64,000 nucleotides of DNA from Mangifera indica (lineage: Eukaryota > Streptophyta > Magnoliopsida > Sapindales > Anacardiaceae). The translations under genes and the position numbers were made by a program. Every line of letters starts with the position of its first letter. Position 1 is the first letter of the stretch. The stretch is from positions 14,431,463 through 14,495,462 of the forward strand of contig NC_058137.1 of NCBI RefSeq assembly GCF_011075055.1, given 5' to 3'. This document shows, piece by piece, positions 48,301-59,850 of the stretch. The notes under the pieces were generated by a model. That model saw only the letters and a list, made by a program, of their open reading frames with translations. It was not told where the DNA came from and searched no databases.

Positions 48301-49735
48301 TGAAATTTGAAGTAGACTTTATGTATCAAAACCAAGTATAGAGTCTAGTGGATGCACTTAAAGAGGTAAAACCCATAGGGTGCAAATAGGTTTTCAAAAG
48401 GAAAACTGTCAAGGAAGGTAACATGCATACCTATAAAACATAACTATTAGTCAAAGGTTTCATTTAGAAGTATAGCATTAATTATGATGAAACCTTTTCG
48501 CTAGTTGTTATACTTAAGTCTATTAGGATTATGCTTGTTATAGTAGCATACAATGACTATGAAATCTTTCAAATAGATGTCAAGACTGCCTTCTTGAATG
48601 ATAACCTTATGAAAGATGTCTATATGGCATAACCTAATGGTTTTATTCTTACTTGATAAGCAAACAAAGTATGCAAGTTGGAAAAGTCTATTTATAGACT
48701 TAAAAGCTAGAATTTTTATTTTCATGAGTTTAGTTTCATAAAAAATGAAGATGAAACGTGTGTGTACAAGAAGGTTAGTAGGAGTGTGATTACATTTCTA
48801 GTATTGTATATTAATGATATCTTAATTATTGGAAATGACATACCAAACTTATAATTGGTAAAGGCTTGGTTGTCTAAGTGTTTCTCCACAAAAAACTTAG
48901 AGAAACAGTCTACACTTTAAATGTTAAAATTTACTAAAATAAAGAGTATAAACTGCTAGGCCAAAGTCAAAACATGTACATAGACAAGGTTTTCACTTGA
49001 TTCCATATGGAAGAATCGAAAAAAGGATTTCTACTCATATCCTATAGTGTATATCTTTTAAAAGATATATGTCTTTTAAAAGATATGTGTGTTAAAAGAT
49101 GCTTAAGATCCTATGTGTCTTGGCTATAAGATCAATCATGTATGTCATGTTATGTACGAAGATTAATGTCTCATATACTTTGAGTATTTATAGTAGATAT
49201 CAATATGATCTAGGTGAAAAGCATTAGATGATTGTCATGAACATCCTAAAGTTCTTGAGAAGGACTGAGGATGCACTCTTAGTTTATGGAGGGGAATCTA
49301 AACTCACTATAAAAGGTTATTATGATACTAGTTTCCAAATTGATCATGATGATTATAAATCCCAATCAAAGTTTATGTTTTGTTTGAATGGTGGTGAGTT
49401 AGTTGGAAAAGCTCCAAGTAAAGTATAGTGGTTGATTCTACAATAGAGTCTGAGTATATTGCCTTCTCAGAAGTGGCAAAAGAGATTGCATGGATCAAAA
49501 CATTTATGACTAAACTTGGAGTGGCCTTGAGTATCAACAAACTGATTATGCTTTATTATGACAACAATAAAGTGATTGCTCAAGCAAAGTAGTTATGGTT
49601 TCATCATAGGTCCAAACACATACTTAGACGATATCACCTAATCCAAGAAATTTTTCAATGAGGTGGCATACAGATAACAAGAATTGATACAAATGACAAT
49701 TTGACAGACTTACTAAAAAGCCTCTGTTTATAGTG
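48301..49735 (+). pseudogene. E7: copia family B RT and RNase H remnant
   Basis: RT: KEVKPIGCK, NYDETFSLVVILKSIRIMLV, DVKTAFLNDNLMKDVYMA and the catalytic box LYINDILIIGND near 48808-48835 (first Asp of YVDD changed to Asn by G to A). A short repeated ATATCTTTTAAAAGATAT palindrome is at 49050-49085. RNase H 49228-49428: NILKFLRRTEDALLVYGG, SKLTIKGYYDTSFQIDHDD and YKSQSKFMFCLNGG. The rest is broken by stops at Trp and Gln positions. Confidence 0.85.
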
Positions 49736-49747
49736 CATGTGGGAGAT
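49736..49747 (+). other. polypurine tract of E7
   Basis: ATGTGGGAGATT directly precedes the LTR. Confidence 0.75.
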
Positions 49748-51537
49748 TAACAGGGTAGTTTCCTTAAAACCAATTGAATTTGGCATTTATGGATGTTATT
49801 TTATATTAATCACTAATAAAAGGATTTAATCTTATTAAATTCATATGTTGTTTATTTATATGATCATATGAATAACATGCCCTTAGAATGGTAAAATTGT
49901 GACAAAGGAATTAGAAGACTTATCGTGAAAACCTTATGTACACATTAAGTGGCCATTCTAGAAATGTCTATAACCCTAACATTGTAATGAATAAGAGCAT
50001 GAACAATGATAATGGGATTTCCATAGTGTTGAGTGACCCTACCAAAAGTAGTGACAATTCTCATATGTTGAAGCTATTGTAGATAGTTTGGTGTAACATA
50101 TGGGTGCATATTATAGACATGTTCATTAGACTAACCTAACCAAAGGATATGAATGGTTGTTCTAGTGTCTATGGAATAAATCCTTTAAACACCATAGATG
50201 TATATGATCTTTTGACTTGAGGTCATCATACCATTTCATATAAGGATTGGTATGGTTTGATGTTATCTAACATGTTATCATAATTAAGATAATAATCAAC
50301 CATATCGTGAACTACATAGAGGCTATGGTTGATAAATAAGTATTCGTCACTCTTGAGCACAAGTTGTAGCCTAATCTATGTTAGTCATTAATGTGTATAT
50401 ATTCATATCGAGAAGCCACTGAGGTAGACACATTTCTATGTCTCAACTTTGAGAGATATTGATTGAGAAAAGGATTGAATTACATATAACTATAACGTTG
50501 TAAAAGCTTAAGAGATGTTTTCTAACATTCTATCATCTAAGTGCCCATGATGTTTTGCTAGAGGCTAATCTTTGTATATGTTTAGATATACCCAAAATCT
50601 ATACATTATTAGCTCAATAGAGAGTTTATGTCACACAAATAAAGATGTTAAATCAAATTTAGAGGAGTAGATTGTTTGTTGATAATCTTGGTTTTCAAGG
50701 TTGAGTGAGATAATGCAAATGGACTAGGTTTGCCTAATAAGTTGAGAAGACTTGGTTTCACCATGCCTTAACCAAGTGTTAGTTGTGCACTTGGTAAGAG
50801 AGGTGCCAGTCATGCAAATACATGATGTCAGTCGGTACCTTGTAATAAAAACATACTGATCATGCAAGTTTGTGGCCATGCTAACTGACACATATTTATG
50901 TGCCAACTATGTAAGTTTGGCCATGTCTATTGGCCAACCACACAAGTCTTGGCCATGCCTGTTGGCAGGTATATGTTTGCTAATTATGTAAGCCTTAGAC
51001 ATGCTAACTAGCACACATACATGTGCTAGCTGTGTAAATAGTCTAATAGATGCTAACTTGACAATCTTTTATGCTAATTATGCATCTGTGTGTTGAGGGT
51101 GCCATACACACTTGGAATTCCAACCATGCTCAAATACTTGCACATATATATAAGACATGTTTTTTCACATAAAAAATATGCATACATAGAACATAAAATC
51201 TTAGCCACTAGTTTTGTACTTTCTCTTTCTACCATAAATAGTAATTCCAGTCAAGAGCCCAAGTAACCTTTTTTACTTGGATTTTCTCTTTCATGTTTGC
51301 ACTTCATATGGATACCAAGGTGCCATATTGTAAGTGTTGGATGGCATACTTTCTCTAGCCACATGAAGTTTGAATAAGCTATCAACACAGGTGTAAATCT
51401 AAAACAACCTATGAGTGTTTTCTATGTTCATGAATTTTATGTTTAAAACGGGTATCTTATTGGGTTTCAGGATTGTTTGATTTTAAAATTTTGAATTTCG
51501 TTGCATTGCCTGTTATTAATGCCCTGAAAGCTTTACA
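49748..51537 (+). repeat. LTR of family B (3' LTR of E7)
   Basis: It starts AACAGGGTAG (TGTTAGGGTAG in other copies) and ends CTTTACA at 51537, 1790 bp. The segment around the palindrome differs from other B LTRs and holds a degenerate array at 50860-51070. It is followed directly by a gag scrap on the same strand. Confidence 0.8.
50860..51070 (+). repeat. degenerate array of about 45-bp units in the E7 LTR
   Basis: Units begin CATGCTAACTG or CATGCCTGTTGG and continue with a CACATACATGTG-like dyad and TGTAAGTTTGGC. I count about four units of 32-46 bp. Other family B LTRs have no such array here. Confidence 0.65.
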
Positions 51538-51755
51538 TAATATGCTTGTGGTAGATGCAAAGGTACCCAAAGCCAAGGATAAGGGCAAGGCGAAAGCTAA
51601 GTCTAAATCCAAGGCCCAAACAAAATAAGTTGCTACTGCTGCTACGTAGCCCATTGGTGGTTTGGAGAAAAAGAAAGGTTGTCTACTTTTTCTATGGCAA
51701 AATTGGTCATTGGAGGCAATAATGCAAGGTTAGAAAATAAGAAAGATGTTAGTTC
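51538..51755 (+). pseudogene. copia family B gag scrap (basic tail and zinc knuckle)
   Basis: It encodes NMLVVDAKVPKAKDKGKAKA followed by KSKSKAQTK and a stop, then in another frame a remnant of the CFYCGKxGHW-type knuckle. It matches 31960-32160 of E5. It sits between the E7 3' LTR and a family A LTR, so E7 may have inserted into this gag; the missing left half leaves this untested. Confidence 0.7.
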
Positions 51756-52612
51756 TGTTAGTGTATCCCCTAGAAACTATTCGTGTGGTCTGTTTTAGGG
51801 CATTTCAATCTTGTACATACACTTATGTGAATTATTAATAAAAAAAGTAGCTTTTTTTATTCATAAGCATAGGTTATTTTCTTTATTTGCAATGATATAA
51901 AGTATGTATGTGAGCTATCTAGATGACTTACTTAATATACAAACTAAGTCATCAAATTGTTCCCTACGAACATGATATAACTTGGGCAATTATATCATAT
52001 ATTAGGCATATCGAATACCTCTGTTGAATGCCATGAGATGACAATAGTGTGAGTGACGATGATGTTCATGTCATTACGATATTGGTGTGGATTAATAGTT
52101 AGAGAATTGTTTTTCAAACATGGCCAAATAACAATAAGTCACATAGTTATCAAATACAGTAAATGACTTATTGTAAGATCGTACTAGTGGACAAAGTAAT
52201 CCTTTGACTTGAGACATCATGGTTGGATCTGATGTAGATATATATGATTCGTATGGTGTATATATATAGGGTTAATCATATCTTATAGGATAAACCATAT
52301 TAGTCATATGTTATTCATATATGGAGAAGAATGATGCTTAAAATGGGATCCGTTGATTCAAAAAATATTAGGTTCTAAATATTCACTAATTCGATCTGAA
52401 TTTGAGTTTCGAAACAAATGTTGATAAATATTAGAAATCGAATCTCTGACCAAAGTATAATGTAAGTCATACGAAAGGATATTCATAATGATGAGTTCTA
52501 AATATTTGAATCAACGATTCGTATAGAATCAAAATTAGAGCTTTAATGATCCATGAGTTTGAAATTGATCCGAATTTGACAATAGAAGAATATTACCTAC
52601 ATGAAATGTATT
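51756..52612 (+). repeat. LTR of family A, 3' part deleted
   Basis: It starts TGTTAGTGTATCCCC at 51756 and runs parallel to 53164-53990, then stops in ATTACCTACATGAAATG where RNase H sequence begins. Confidence 0.8.
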
Positions 52613-53151
52613 AAGAAGGACTAAGGATCTTGTTTGAGTTATAAGAGTTTAGAGTTACAAATTCATGAGTACTCAGACTCTGATTTCTAGTCAGATGCTA
52701 ATGATAGAAAGTTTATGTTAGGGTTCATTTTTATCTATAATAAGGGTATAGCTAGTTGGAAAATTTCTAAACAGTCAATCACAGCTGACTCTACTATAGA
52801 AGCTGAATATATTATTCTTTCAAAAGCAATGAAAAGAGGCTATATGGATGCACAAGTTCGTATTTGAATTTGGTGTGGTTCCAAACATGGCTTATCTAAT
52901 AATCGTGTTCTATGATAATACCAATGCTATTGCACAAGCAAAGGAACCAAAAACATATCAAAGGTCAAAACACATTCAATGGAAGTATCACATTTTGAGA
53001 GAATTTGTTGGAACTAGAGAAAAAAATAATAGAAAAGTTACTATCAGTAGAAAATGTAATTGACTTATTAACTGAGGTGATGACACTAAAATAGTTGGAC
53101 CATTATCTTGAGAAGATAGGGATGTAATATGATAATAAATGCCTTTAGTGC
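52613..53151 (+). pseudogene. copia family A RNase H remnant
   Basis: The open piece 52848-53063 reads FYDNTNAIAQAKEPKTYQRS, then KHIQWKYHILREFVGTREK, the C-terminal RNase H region of copia pol, closely like E2 (20270-20629). Upstream pieces in other frames give the SDSD-F-SDANDRKFMLGFIF-type segment. It ends at the polypurine tract. Confidence 0.8.
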
Positions 53152-53163
53152 AAGTGGGAGTTT
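53152..53163 (+). other. polypurine tract of the deleted family A element
   Basis: AAGTGGGAGTTT, identical in core to the tract of E1. Confidence 0.8.
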
Positions 53164-54750
53164 TATTTAGTGTATGCCTTAGAAACCATTCGTGTTATCG
53201 ATTTTGGGGCTATTTCAATCTTGTTTGTACATTTATGTGAATTATTAATAAAAGAAGTAGTTTTTTTGTTCATATGCATATATTGTTTCCTTTATTTGTG
53301 ATGATGCAAAATATGTATTTAAACTGTCTAAATAACTTATTTAATACACAAACTGAGTTATCAAATTATTCTTTACAAAAATTACCTAACTTGGGCAATT
53401 ATATCATATAGTAGACATATTGAATACTTTCATTGAATGTCATAAGATGACATTGGTGCTAGTGATAATGACAGTCATATTATTATGGTATTAGTATGGA
53501 TTAACAGTTAGAGAATCATTTTTCGAACATAACCAACAACGATAAGTCATATGGTCATCAAATTGTAGTCAATGACTTATCTTAAGATCATACTAGTATA
53601 TGAAGTAATCTTTTGACCTAAGACATCATGGTTAGGTTTGATACGAGATTAATCATATCCCGTATGCCAAACCATATTGGACATGCATTATTTGTATATA
53701 GAGAAGAATGATATTTAAGATGAGATCCATTAACTCAGAAAGTATTGGGTTCTGAATATTTGTTAATTCAACTTGGATTCAAGTTTTGAAAAGAACATTG
53801 ATAAATATTGGAAATTGAATCTCTAGTTAGAGTATAATGTAAGTCATGCAAAGGATGTCTGTAATGACGAGTTCTGAATATTTAAATCAGTGATTCATAT
53901 AAAACTGAAATTAAGGCTTTGACGATCTATGAGTCCGAAATTAATTTGGATTTGACAATGGAAACATATTACCTACACAGAATATATGATTGAGGCTATT
54001 AGATTTGATGAAATATTTCTTTATTGTGGTTTAGGGGCTATGATGCATTGCTAGATGTTTACCAAAGTCATTGGGTTTTTGGGTGACTTTCGAATCATCC
54101 GAAAGGATACTCATGGCTATGCCACAGTGAACCTAAAAGGCTACACCAATAAACAAGCTTTCAAGAGTGAAGATTGATTATTCAGGGTTGGGTAGCACCT
54201 TTCGAAAGATAATAATATTCATACAAATGTTAAATACGGAGCAAAGATGAAATTTTAACAATTAAAATGTTTGTAAGATGAAATTAGAATGCATAAAGTA
54301 TATAATTGATATACATGCATGGCAAGTCCACAAATTAAGAATTTGTTGGGTAAAAAGAGAATTAACAAATAATGTTTTGGCCCACCATTTTAAAAGGCGG
54401 ACTTTAGTGCATTTAAGCTAACCTTTAGTTCATTATACAAAACATTTTCTCTCACTTAAAGGAAAAAACTCTCTCTCCTCTTTTTTTTTTCTTGTCTTTT
54501 GGCCAAGGGTGAAAGAAGGCTTGTAATGGACTTGCTTTGAAGACTTTTACACTTGAGGAACTTTTCCATTATCTTATTTTCCATAGGAGGCAATTGATAG
54601 GTAGTTATTCCATCTTTCTCCTTTTTGAGCTCACATGTCTTGATTCCTTTTCTTTCACCATGTATGATGCTTGTTTTTATCTTCATCTTAATCCATTTCA
54701 TCCTTCACAACTAAGAGGCATAATGAAAGAATGTGCTTGAAAAATTGATT
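53164..54750 (+). repeat. LTR of family A (3' LTR), plus strand
   Basis: It starts TATTTAGTGTATGCC (tip mutated from TGTTAGTG). It ends near 54750 in the U5 region that carries CTTCAAG/TGGACTTGC-type blocks. It forms an inverted repeat with the LTR at 54872-56378. Confidence 0.75.
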
Positions 54751-54871
54751 TTATGGAAAATCTTTAACATCCATGCATACATATGATATCTCTATATACC
54801 TTTATGCACAAAAATCACATATTTAACTTCAAAATCAACATACAAGAAGCCATTTGGGCTTTGTTACCATT
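54751..54871 (-). other. primer binding site and short leader piece, family A
   Basis: On the minus strand TGGTAACAAAGCCC (54856-54869) follows the LTR edge by two bases. It is close to the tRNA-Met site TGGTATCAGAGCC. The leader continues only about 100 bases before it meets the plus-strand LTR, so the interior is lost. Confidence 0.75.
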
Positions 54872-56378
54872 TGAAAGAAAAATAGGAAGATAAATGATGC
54901 AAAAGGACATGCATGTAAAGAAAAACGTAAATCAAGGCATAATGAAAGAAAGACATGAAATAGTTAGGGATTATACCTAATCTTTTGCTTTCTTTTTGCA
55001 TTAGGATGATGGATGATCTCTTTCACTTGAAAGATCCTCCAAAGAAATCAACTACCAAGCTTTTTGAAGAGAGAGGGGAGAGGATTTTCTTTTTAGAGTG
55101 AGAAAGGTTTTAGTTCAAATGAATTAACTTCCATCAAAATGCAACAAAGGGCCATTTTTATACTAATAGCAAATAAGCAATTTTGAAATTCTCTTTTGGC
55201 CCATTAAATTCAAAATTTAAAGTATGACCTAGCTATTATATCAACTATATACTTTTAAAATGTTATTTTTGCACCCATATAATATTTTATATGAATTTTA
55301 TTATTTTTCGAAAGGTGCTAGTCAACCCCAAATAATTAATCCATATCTTCAAAAGCTTACTTTATTGGTGTAACCCTTTAGGTTCACTATGGTATAGTCA
55401 TAAGTCCTCTTCTAAATTATTCAAAAGTGCATTCAAAAACTTAATAACTATGGTAAACATCTAGCAATGTGTCATAGCTCCTAAACCACGGTGAAGAAAT
55501 ATTTTATTGAATCTAATATCTCCAATTGTACATTCTGTGTAGGTAATATCCTTCTGTTGTCCAATCTAGATCCATTACAAAACCCATGGATCGTCAAAGC
55601 CTTAATTTTGATTCTATATGAATCGACAATTGATACATTTAAAAAATGTCATCACGAACATATTTTATATGACTTACATTATATTGTAGTTAGAGATTTC
55701 AGTTTCCAATATTTATTGATGTTTGCTCTAAAACTTAGATTCGAGTCGAATCAACAGTATCCATAACTAATATTTTTTAAGTCAAGGAATCTTATCATAA
55801 TCATCTTTTGTCTTCGTATACAAATAACACATGACTAATACGACTCATATGAAATGTGGTTAACCGTATATTCATATACCGTATGAATCACACATATCTG
55901 TATCAGATTTTATTATGACATCTTATGTCAAAGGATTACTTTGTGCACTAGTATGTTCATATGATAAGTCATTGACTATGATTTACTGACTATGTGACTT
56001 ATCATTATTGGTCATGTGTGAAAAACCATTCTTTATTTGTTAATCTATACTAATACTTTAATAACATGACCATCATTATCACCCGTAGCAATGTCATCTC
56101 ATGGCATTCGATAGAGGTATTCAGTATGCCTATTATGTAAGATAATTGCCCAACTTATATCATGTCCATATGGAACATTTAGATGATTCAATTTTTATTT
56201 TAAATAAGCCATCTGGATAGTCTATATATATATTTTATATTATTACACATAAAAGAAACAACTTATGCATATAAACAAAAAGACTATTTCTTTTATTAAT
56301 AAGTTATTATAAGTATACATATAAAATAAAATGCCCAGAAACTGACAACACTAATGGTTCCTAGGGCATACACTAAAA
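54872..56378 (-). repeat. LTR of family A (5' LTR, minus strand)
   Basis: At 1507 bp it runs from TTTTAGTGTATGCCC (tip at 56378, one change from TGTTAGTG) to CA at 54872-54873 before the primer binding site. This is the best-delimited family A LTR in the window. Its tip abuts a plus-strand pol piece. Confidence 0.8.
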
Positions 56379-57868
56379 ACCTTTACATATGATGTACCAA
56401 TTGCAATTCAAACATTTTCTAGAGTATCAAGACCTTCGAATAGGTACAAATTTCTTCATGAGTAGGATTTTGAATCCTTCTTAGTTGGAGAAATAGATTA
56501 TGGTTATGATCCTAAAAGTTATGAGGAGGCAACATTGGATACTAATTTAAAGAGATGTCTGAAAGCAATGAATTCTGAAATAAAATCCATTCTTGCTAAT
56601 CAAGTTGAGATACTTATTGATCAATTGGAAGGATTTGTTCTTATAAGTTGTAACTGGGTTGTCAAGAGAAAGATTTGCAAAGATGGATAGATAAAGAACT
56701 ATAAAGCTCGGCTAGTAGCAAAAAACTATACTAAAAAACAAGGGTTGGATTATAAGGAAACCTTTTTGCTTGTAGCTATTATTAAATTCATCCTAATAAT
56801 GCTAGCCATTGTTATATATTATGACTATAAGATTTGGCAAATGGATGTCAAGACCATGTTCCTTAACGAATTTAGGTTTTGTATCCATTACATAAATACA
56901 TAAGGCATGAAAGTTGCATAAATCAATTTATAGATTAAACTAAGCTTCAAGGAGTTGGAACATCCAATTCGATGAAATAATCAAATTATTTGGTTTTATA
57001 AAGAATTTGGATGAACCTTGTGTTTGCAAATGGGTAAAAGTTCATGTCGTTACTTTTTTCATATTGTATGTTGGTGACATACTTCGATGGGTAACATATT
57101 GGCATGATGAATGAAGTCAAGATCTAGTTAACTAGAACCTTATTAATGAAAAATTTAGGAGAAGTTATATACATTCTTGGCATTCATATCTATAAAGATA
57201 AAATGAAAAGGATAATTAGATTATCTCAGAAATTGTACAAGAAAAAATTGTTGAAATATTTGATAAGTATCTAAGATGAATTTTGCCCTTCACTCAAGGT
57301 CTTTATCTTTCTGAAGAGATAGGTCCAAAGATCGAGGATGAATGACATTGGATATGTAATATGCCTTATGCTTTGGTTTTAGGTAGACTTATGTATGTAA
57401 TGCTCTGTATAAAAACTGATATAACATATGATGTAAGTGTTACAAGTAGATTTTAGGCTAATTTGAGGGAAAAACACTGTTCAACTATAAAATCAATCTT
57501 TAAGTATTTGAGAAGAACTAAAGATCTAAATTTGAATTATGGTTGTTCAAAGTTAAACATTTAGGGGTACTCAAATTCTAAATTTTGATTGAATATTGAT
57601 GATGAAAAGTATATGTCAGTCTTATTTTTTATTTGTAGCAGGGGTTTAGTTAGTTGGAAAAGTTCCAAATAATTAACCACAATTGACTCCACTATAGAGA
57701 CTAAATATATCATTGTTTCAAAAGCAACAAAATAGGTTATATGGATATGCAAATTTGTATCTGAACTTGGTGTGGTTCAAAATATGGCTTATCAGATAAC
57801 TATATTCTATGACAATGCTGATGCTATTACATAGGCAAAACAGCCAAAGGCGTATCAAAAGTCCAAAC
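56379..57868 (+). pseudogene. E8: copia family A linker, RT and RNase H remnant
   Basis: The linker (YGYDPKSYEEATLDTNLKRC) leads into RT: LKAMNSEIKSI, GFVLISCNWVVKRKI, YKARLVAKNYTKKQGLDYKE and IWQMDVKTMFLNE, an unusually long readable stretch (56480-56880) with few stops. The catalytic box near 57065-57080 is YVGD, so the first Asp of YVDD is Gly. RT continues with GEVIYILGIHIYKDKMKRII. RNase H 57490-57868 ends at a QPKAYQKSK stretch where a TGTAACACC LTR cuts in. Integrase and gag are missing on the left, at the LTR tip 56378. Confidence 0.85.
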
Positions 57869-59680
57869 TGTAACACCTATAAATATGTCTTAAGGGTAAG
57901 ATAGTCTTTTTGCATGAGTCAGCATGATTTGGAAGTTAAAATATGAGTTCTGGATGACAAATGGTCATGTATAGAGAGGCTATACCTATGTGCCATGCCA
58001 TATTAGCTAGATTAGACTGATTTTGTTAAAATTAAGTGACACATGGTTATGTGCCTCGAACACATGCCTCTGTGTATGTAATACGTTTGTAGTTTATAAT
58101 AATACATCGCTATGTTTTTGGAATCATGATTTCATAATCCTTAATCACAGAAAATCCCTAAATTTTAAGTAAGGGAAAGAGTTTGACAATCAAACTATTG
58201 TGTAGTAACTCCAACAAACATTCTCTGATAATGTTAATAAAGATAGAAAAATGAGAAAAAAAGCCCATTCAGTTGTGGATTATGGCAAAGAATAGAAAAA
58301 GGTAAGTAAATATTGTTGCTTTATAACTTGATTGAATTGTAGCTTCGATTTATGAATGCTAATAAGGATGAGTACCAGGAATTTAATCAAGTTGTATGTA
58401 TATGCATGTTAGCCAAAGTGGTAAATTATATTTTAGGGTGATTTTAGAGCATGATGATGAAAATTGCTCTTTATTTAGTCTTTATATTTGTTCCTTGTAA
58501 TTGAATCGTAACTATAAAGTATACTTGCATGTATAAACATTCCAATGAATGATTAGCGATATGATGATTAATGTGAACCAAGTTGTAGGGAAGTTTAGGT
58601 TTGATGAACCCTAAATATGTTATGCAAGTGAGTTTTTGAATCTTTACATATTTATGATTATAGATTGATGAATGTGACTTAGTGATGTCCTATCGTGTTA
58701 AGAATTGTGTTTGATTCATGATAAATCGCTATAATGAAAAGAGGACTTATATAGACCAAAACTAAGGTTCAACTCAAATGTTTTCTGCATTTTAGACTTG
58801 ACACATGACAGTGTGGTATAAGACAGAAGCTCGAAGTCTAGAATCTAGTTGACGTTTTTTGACATTTTGAAAACTATCCAATCTTAATGACTTGTTAGTA
58901 GTTAACTAGGACTAGTGTACTTATCATGTATAACTTTTAGCATGACCATGTGTGGGGAAGGAATGACTATAATAACCTTGCAAAGTTACATGGTTGAGAT
59001 AAGTTTAGAAAGGAAAGCGAAATAATATCTAAAGAGGGGCACAATCTATACATTAATGAATATTAGCACACAAAAAGAAGCCATGGGGAGATGGCCATAT
59101 ACGAGTAAAGTAAAAAGACACACTCTTGTGTGTCAAAGTATACACACCCGTGTACTAGGCTAGAGATTTAAAGGTTGTCTTGAGTAGCGGTATAAAGATT
59201 CTAGGTACATAGTAGTACCCCAAGTGCCTAAGAGTTCAATCATAGTGGGGCATAAGATATACTATTAGGTGGAAGCAAGAGCAAGCTAAGTTAATAAAGG
59301 CTTGAAATGCTGCATGCTAGACATTATAGAATCATTATGAAGAGGCACCATATGTATATAGTCACTACATTATCTACAATAGGACACCGACCTGCAGCAG
59401 AGCACATGCTCATAATAGAGCCTAGTAAAGATACAGTTGGTGTAGTGAAACAGAAATATAGCTCACATGGTAAGGTGTTAATTCCTTATATTCAATCCTA
59501 GTTGATTGACCTAGTATATTGCTTCAATTACAACTTCTAGACTTATATGCTTTCACCAAGTTTAGTAGGGTCACAACAGAGAGAAATCCAGTGGAGTGGT
59601 TCCTTAGTGACCGAGAGGGACACAATTCAACTAAGAGATATGATATACAGTCTAAATAGTATGTGTTGAACATGGACATT
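57869..59680 (+). mobile_element. TGTAACAC-type LTR sequence (family D), plus orientation, right end uncertain
   Basis: It starts TGTAACACCTATAAATATG at 57869 inside RNase H of E8. The first 160 bases follow the same blocks as the minus strand of 42327 downward: ACACCCATAAGTA, AAGGG, then GACACA-GTGT. It shows repeated CATGTGTCTGTGT-like blocks (58020-58080, 59115-59160) and no coding frame with recognisable motifs. The matching 3' tip was not found; it merges near 59680 into a family B LTR. Confidence 0.6.
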
Positions 59681-59850
59681 AATCTATGATTTCTAAACAC
59701 GAGAATAATTTCTAAACACCTTATCTGTGTTTAATATGTTCATGAATCTATACATTAAAATAAGTATCATAGATGGGTTTTAGGATTTTTATAAATTTTG
59801 AAGTTTTTAATTTCATTACACTGCTGGTTAATAACACCCTAAAACCTTAC
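59681..59850 (+). repeat. 3' end of a family B LTR
   Basis: It matches the last 170 bases of the B LTR (TTCATGAATCTATACATTAAAA, GGGTTTTAGGATT, ends CCTTACA) and is followed directly by a primer binding site. Confidence 0.75.

Larger units (their letters stand above)
51756..54750 (+). mobile_element. internally deleted copia family A element
   Basis: It consists of a truncated LTR (51756-52612), the end of RNase H (52613-53150), a polypurine tract (53152-53163) and a longer LTR (53164-about 54750). Gag, integrase and RT are deleted; the deletion starts within the 5' LTR, so it removed primer binding site and leader too. Confidence 0.75.
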
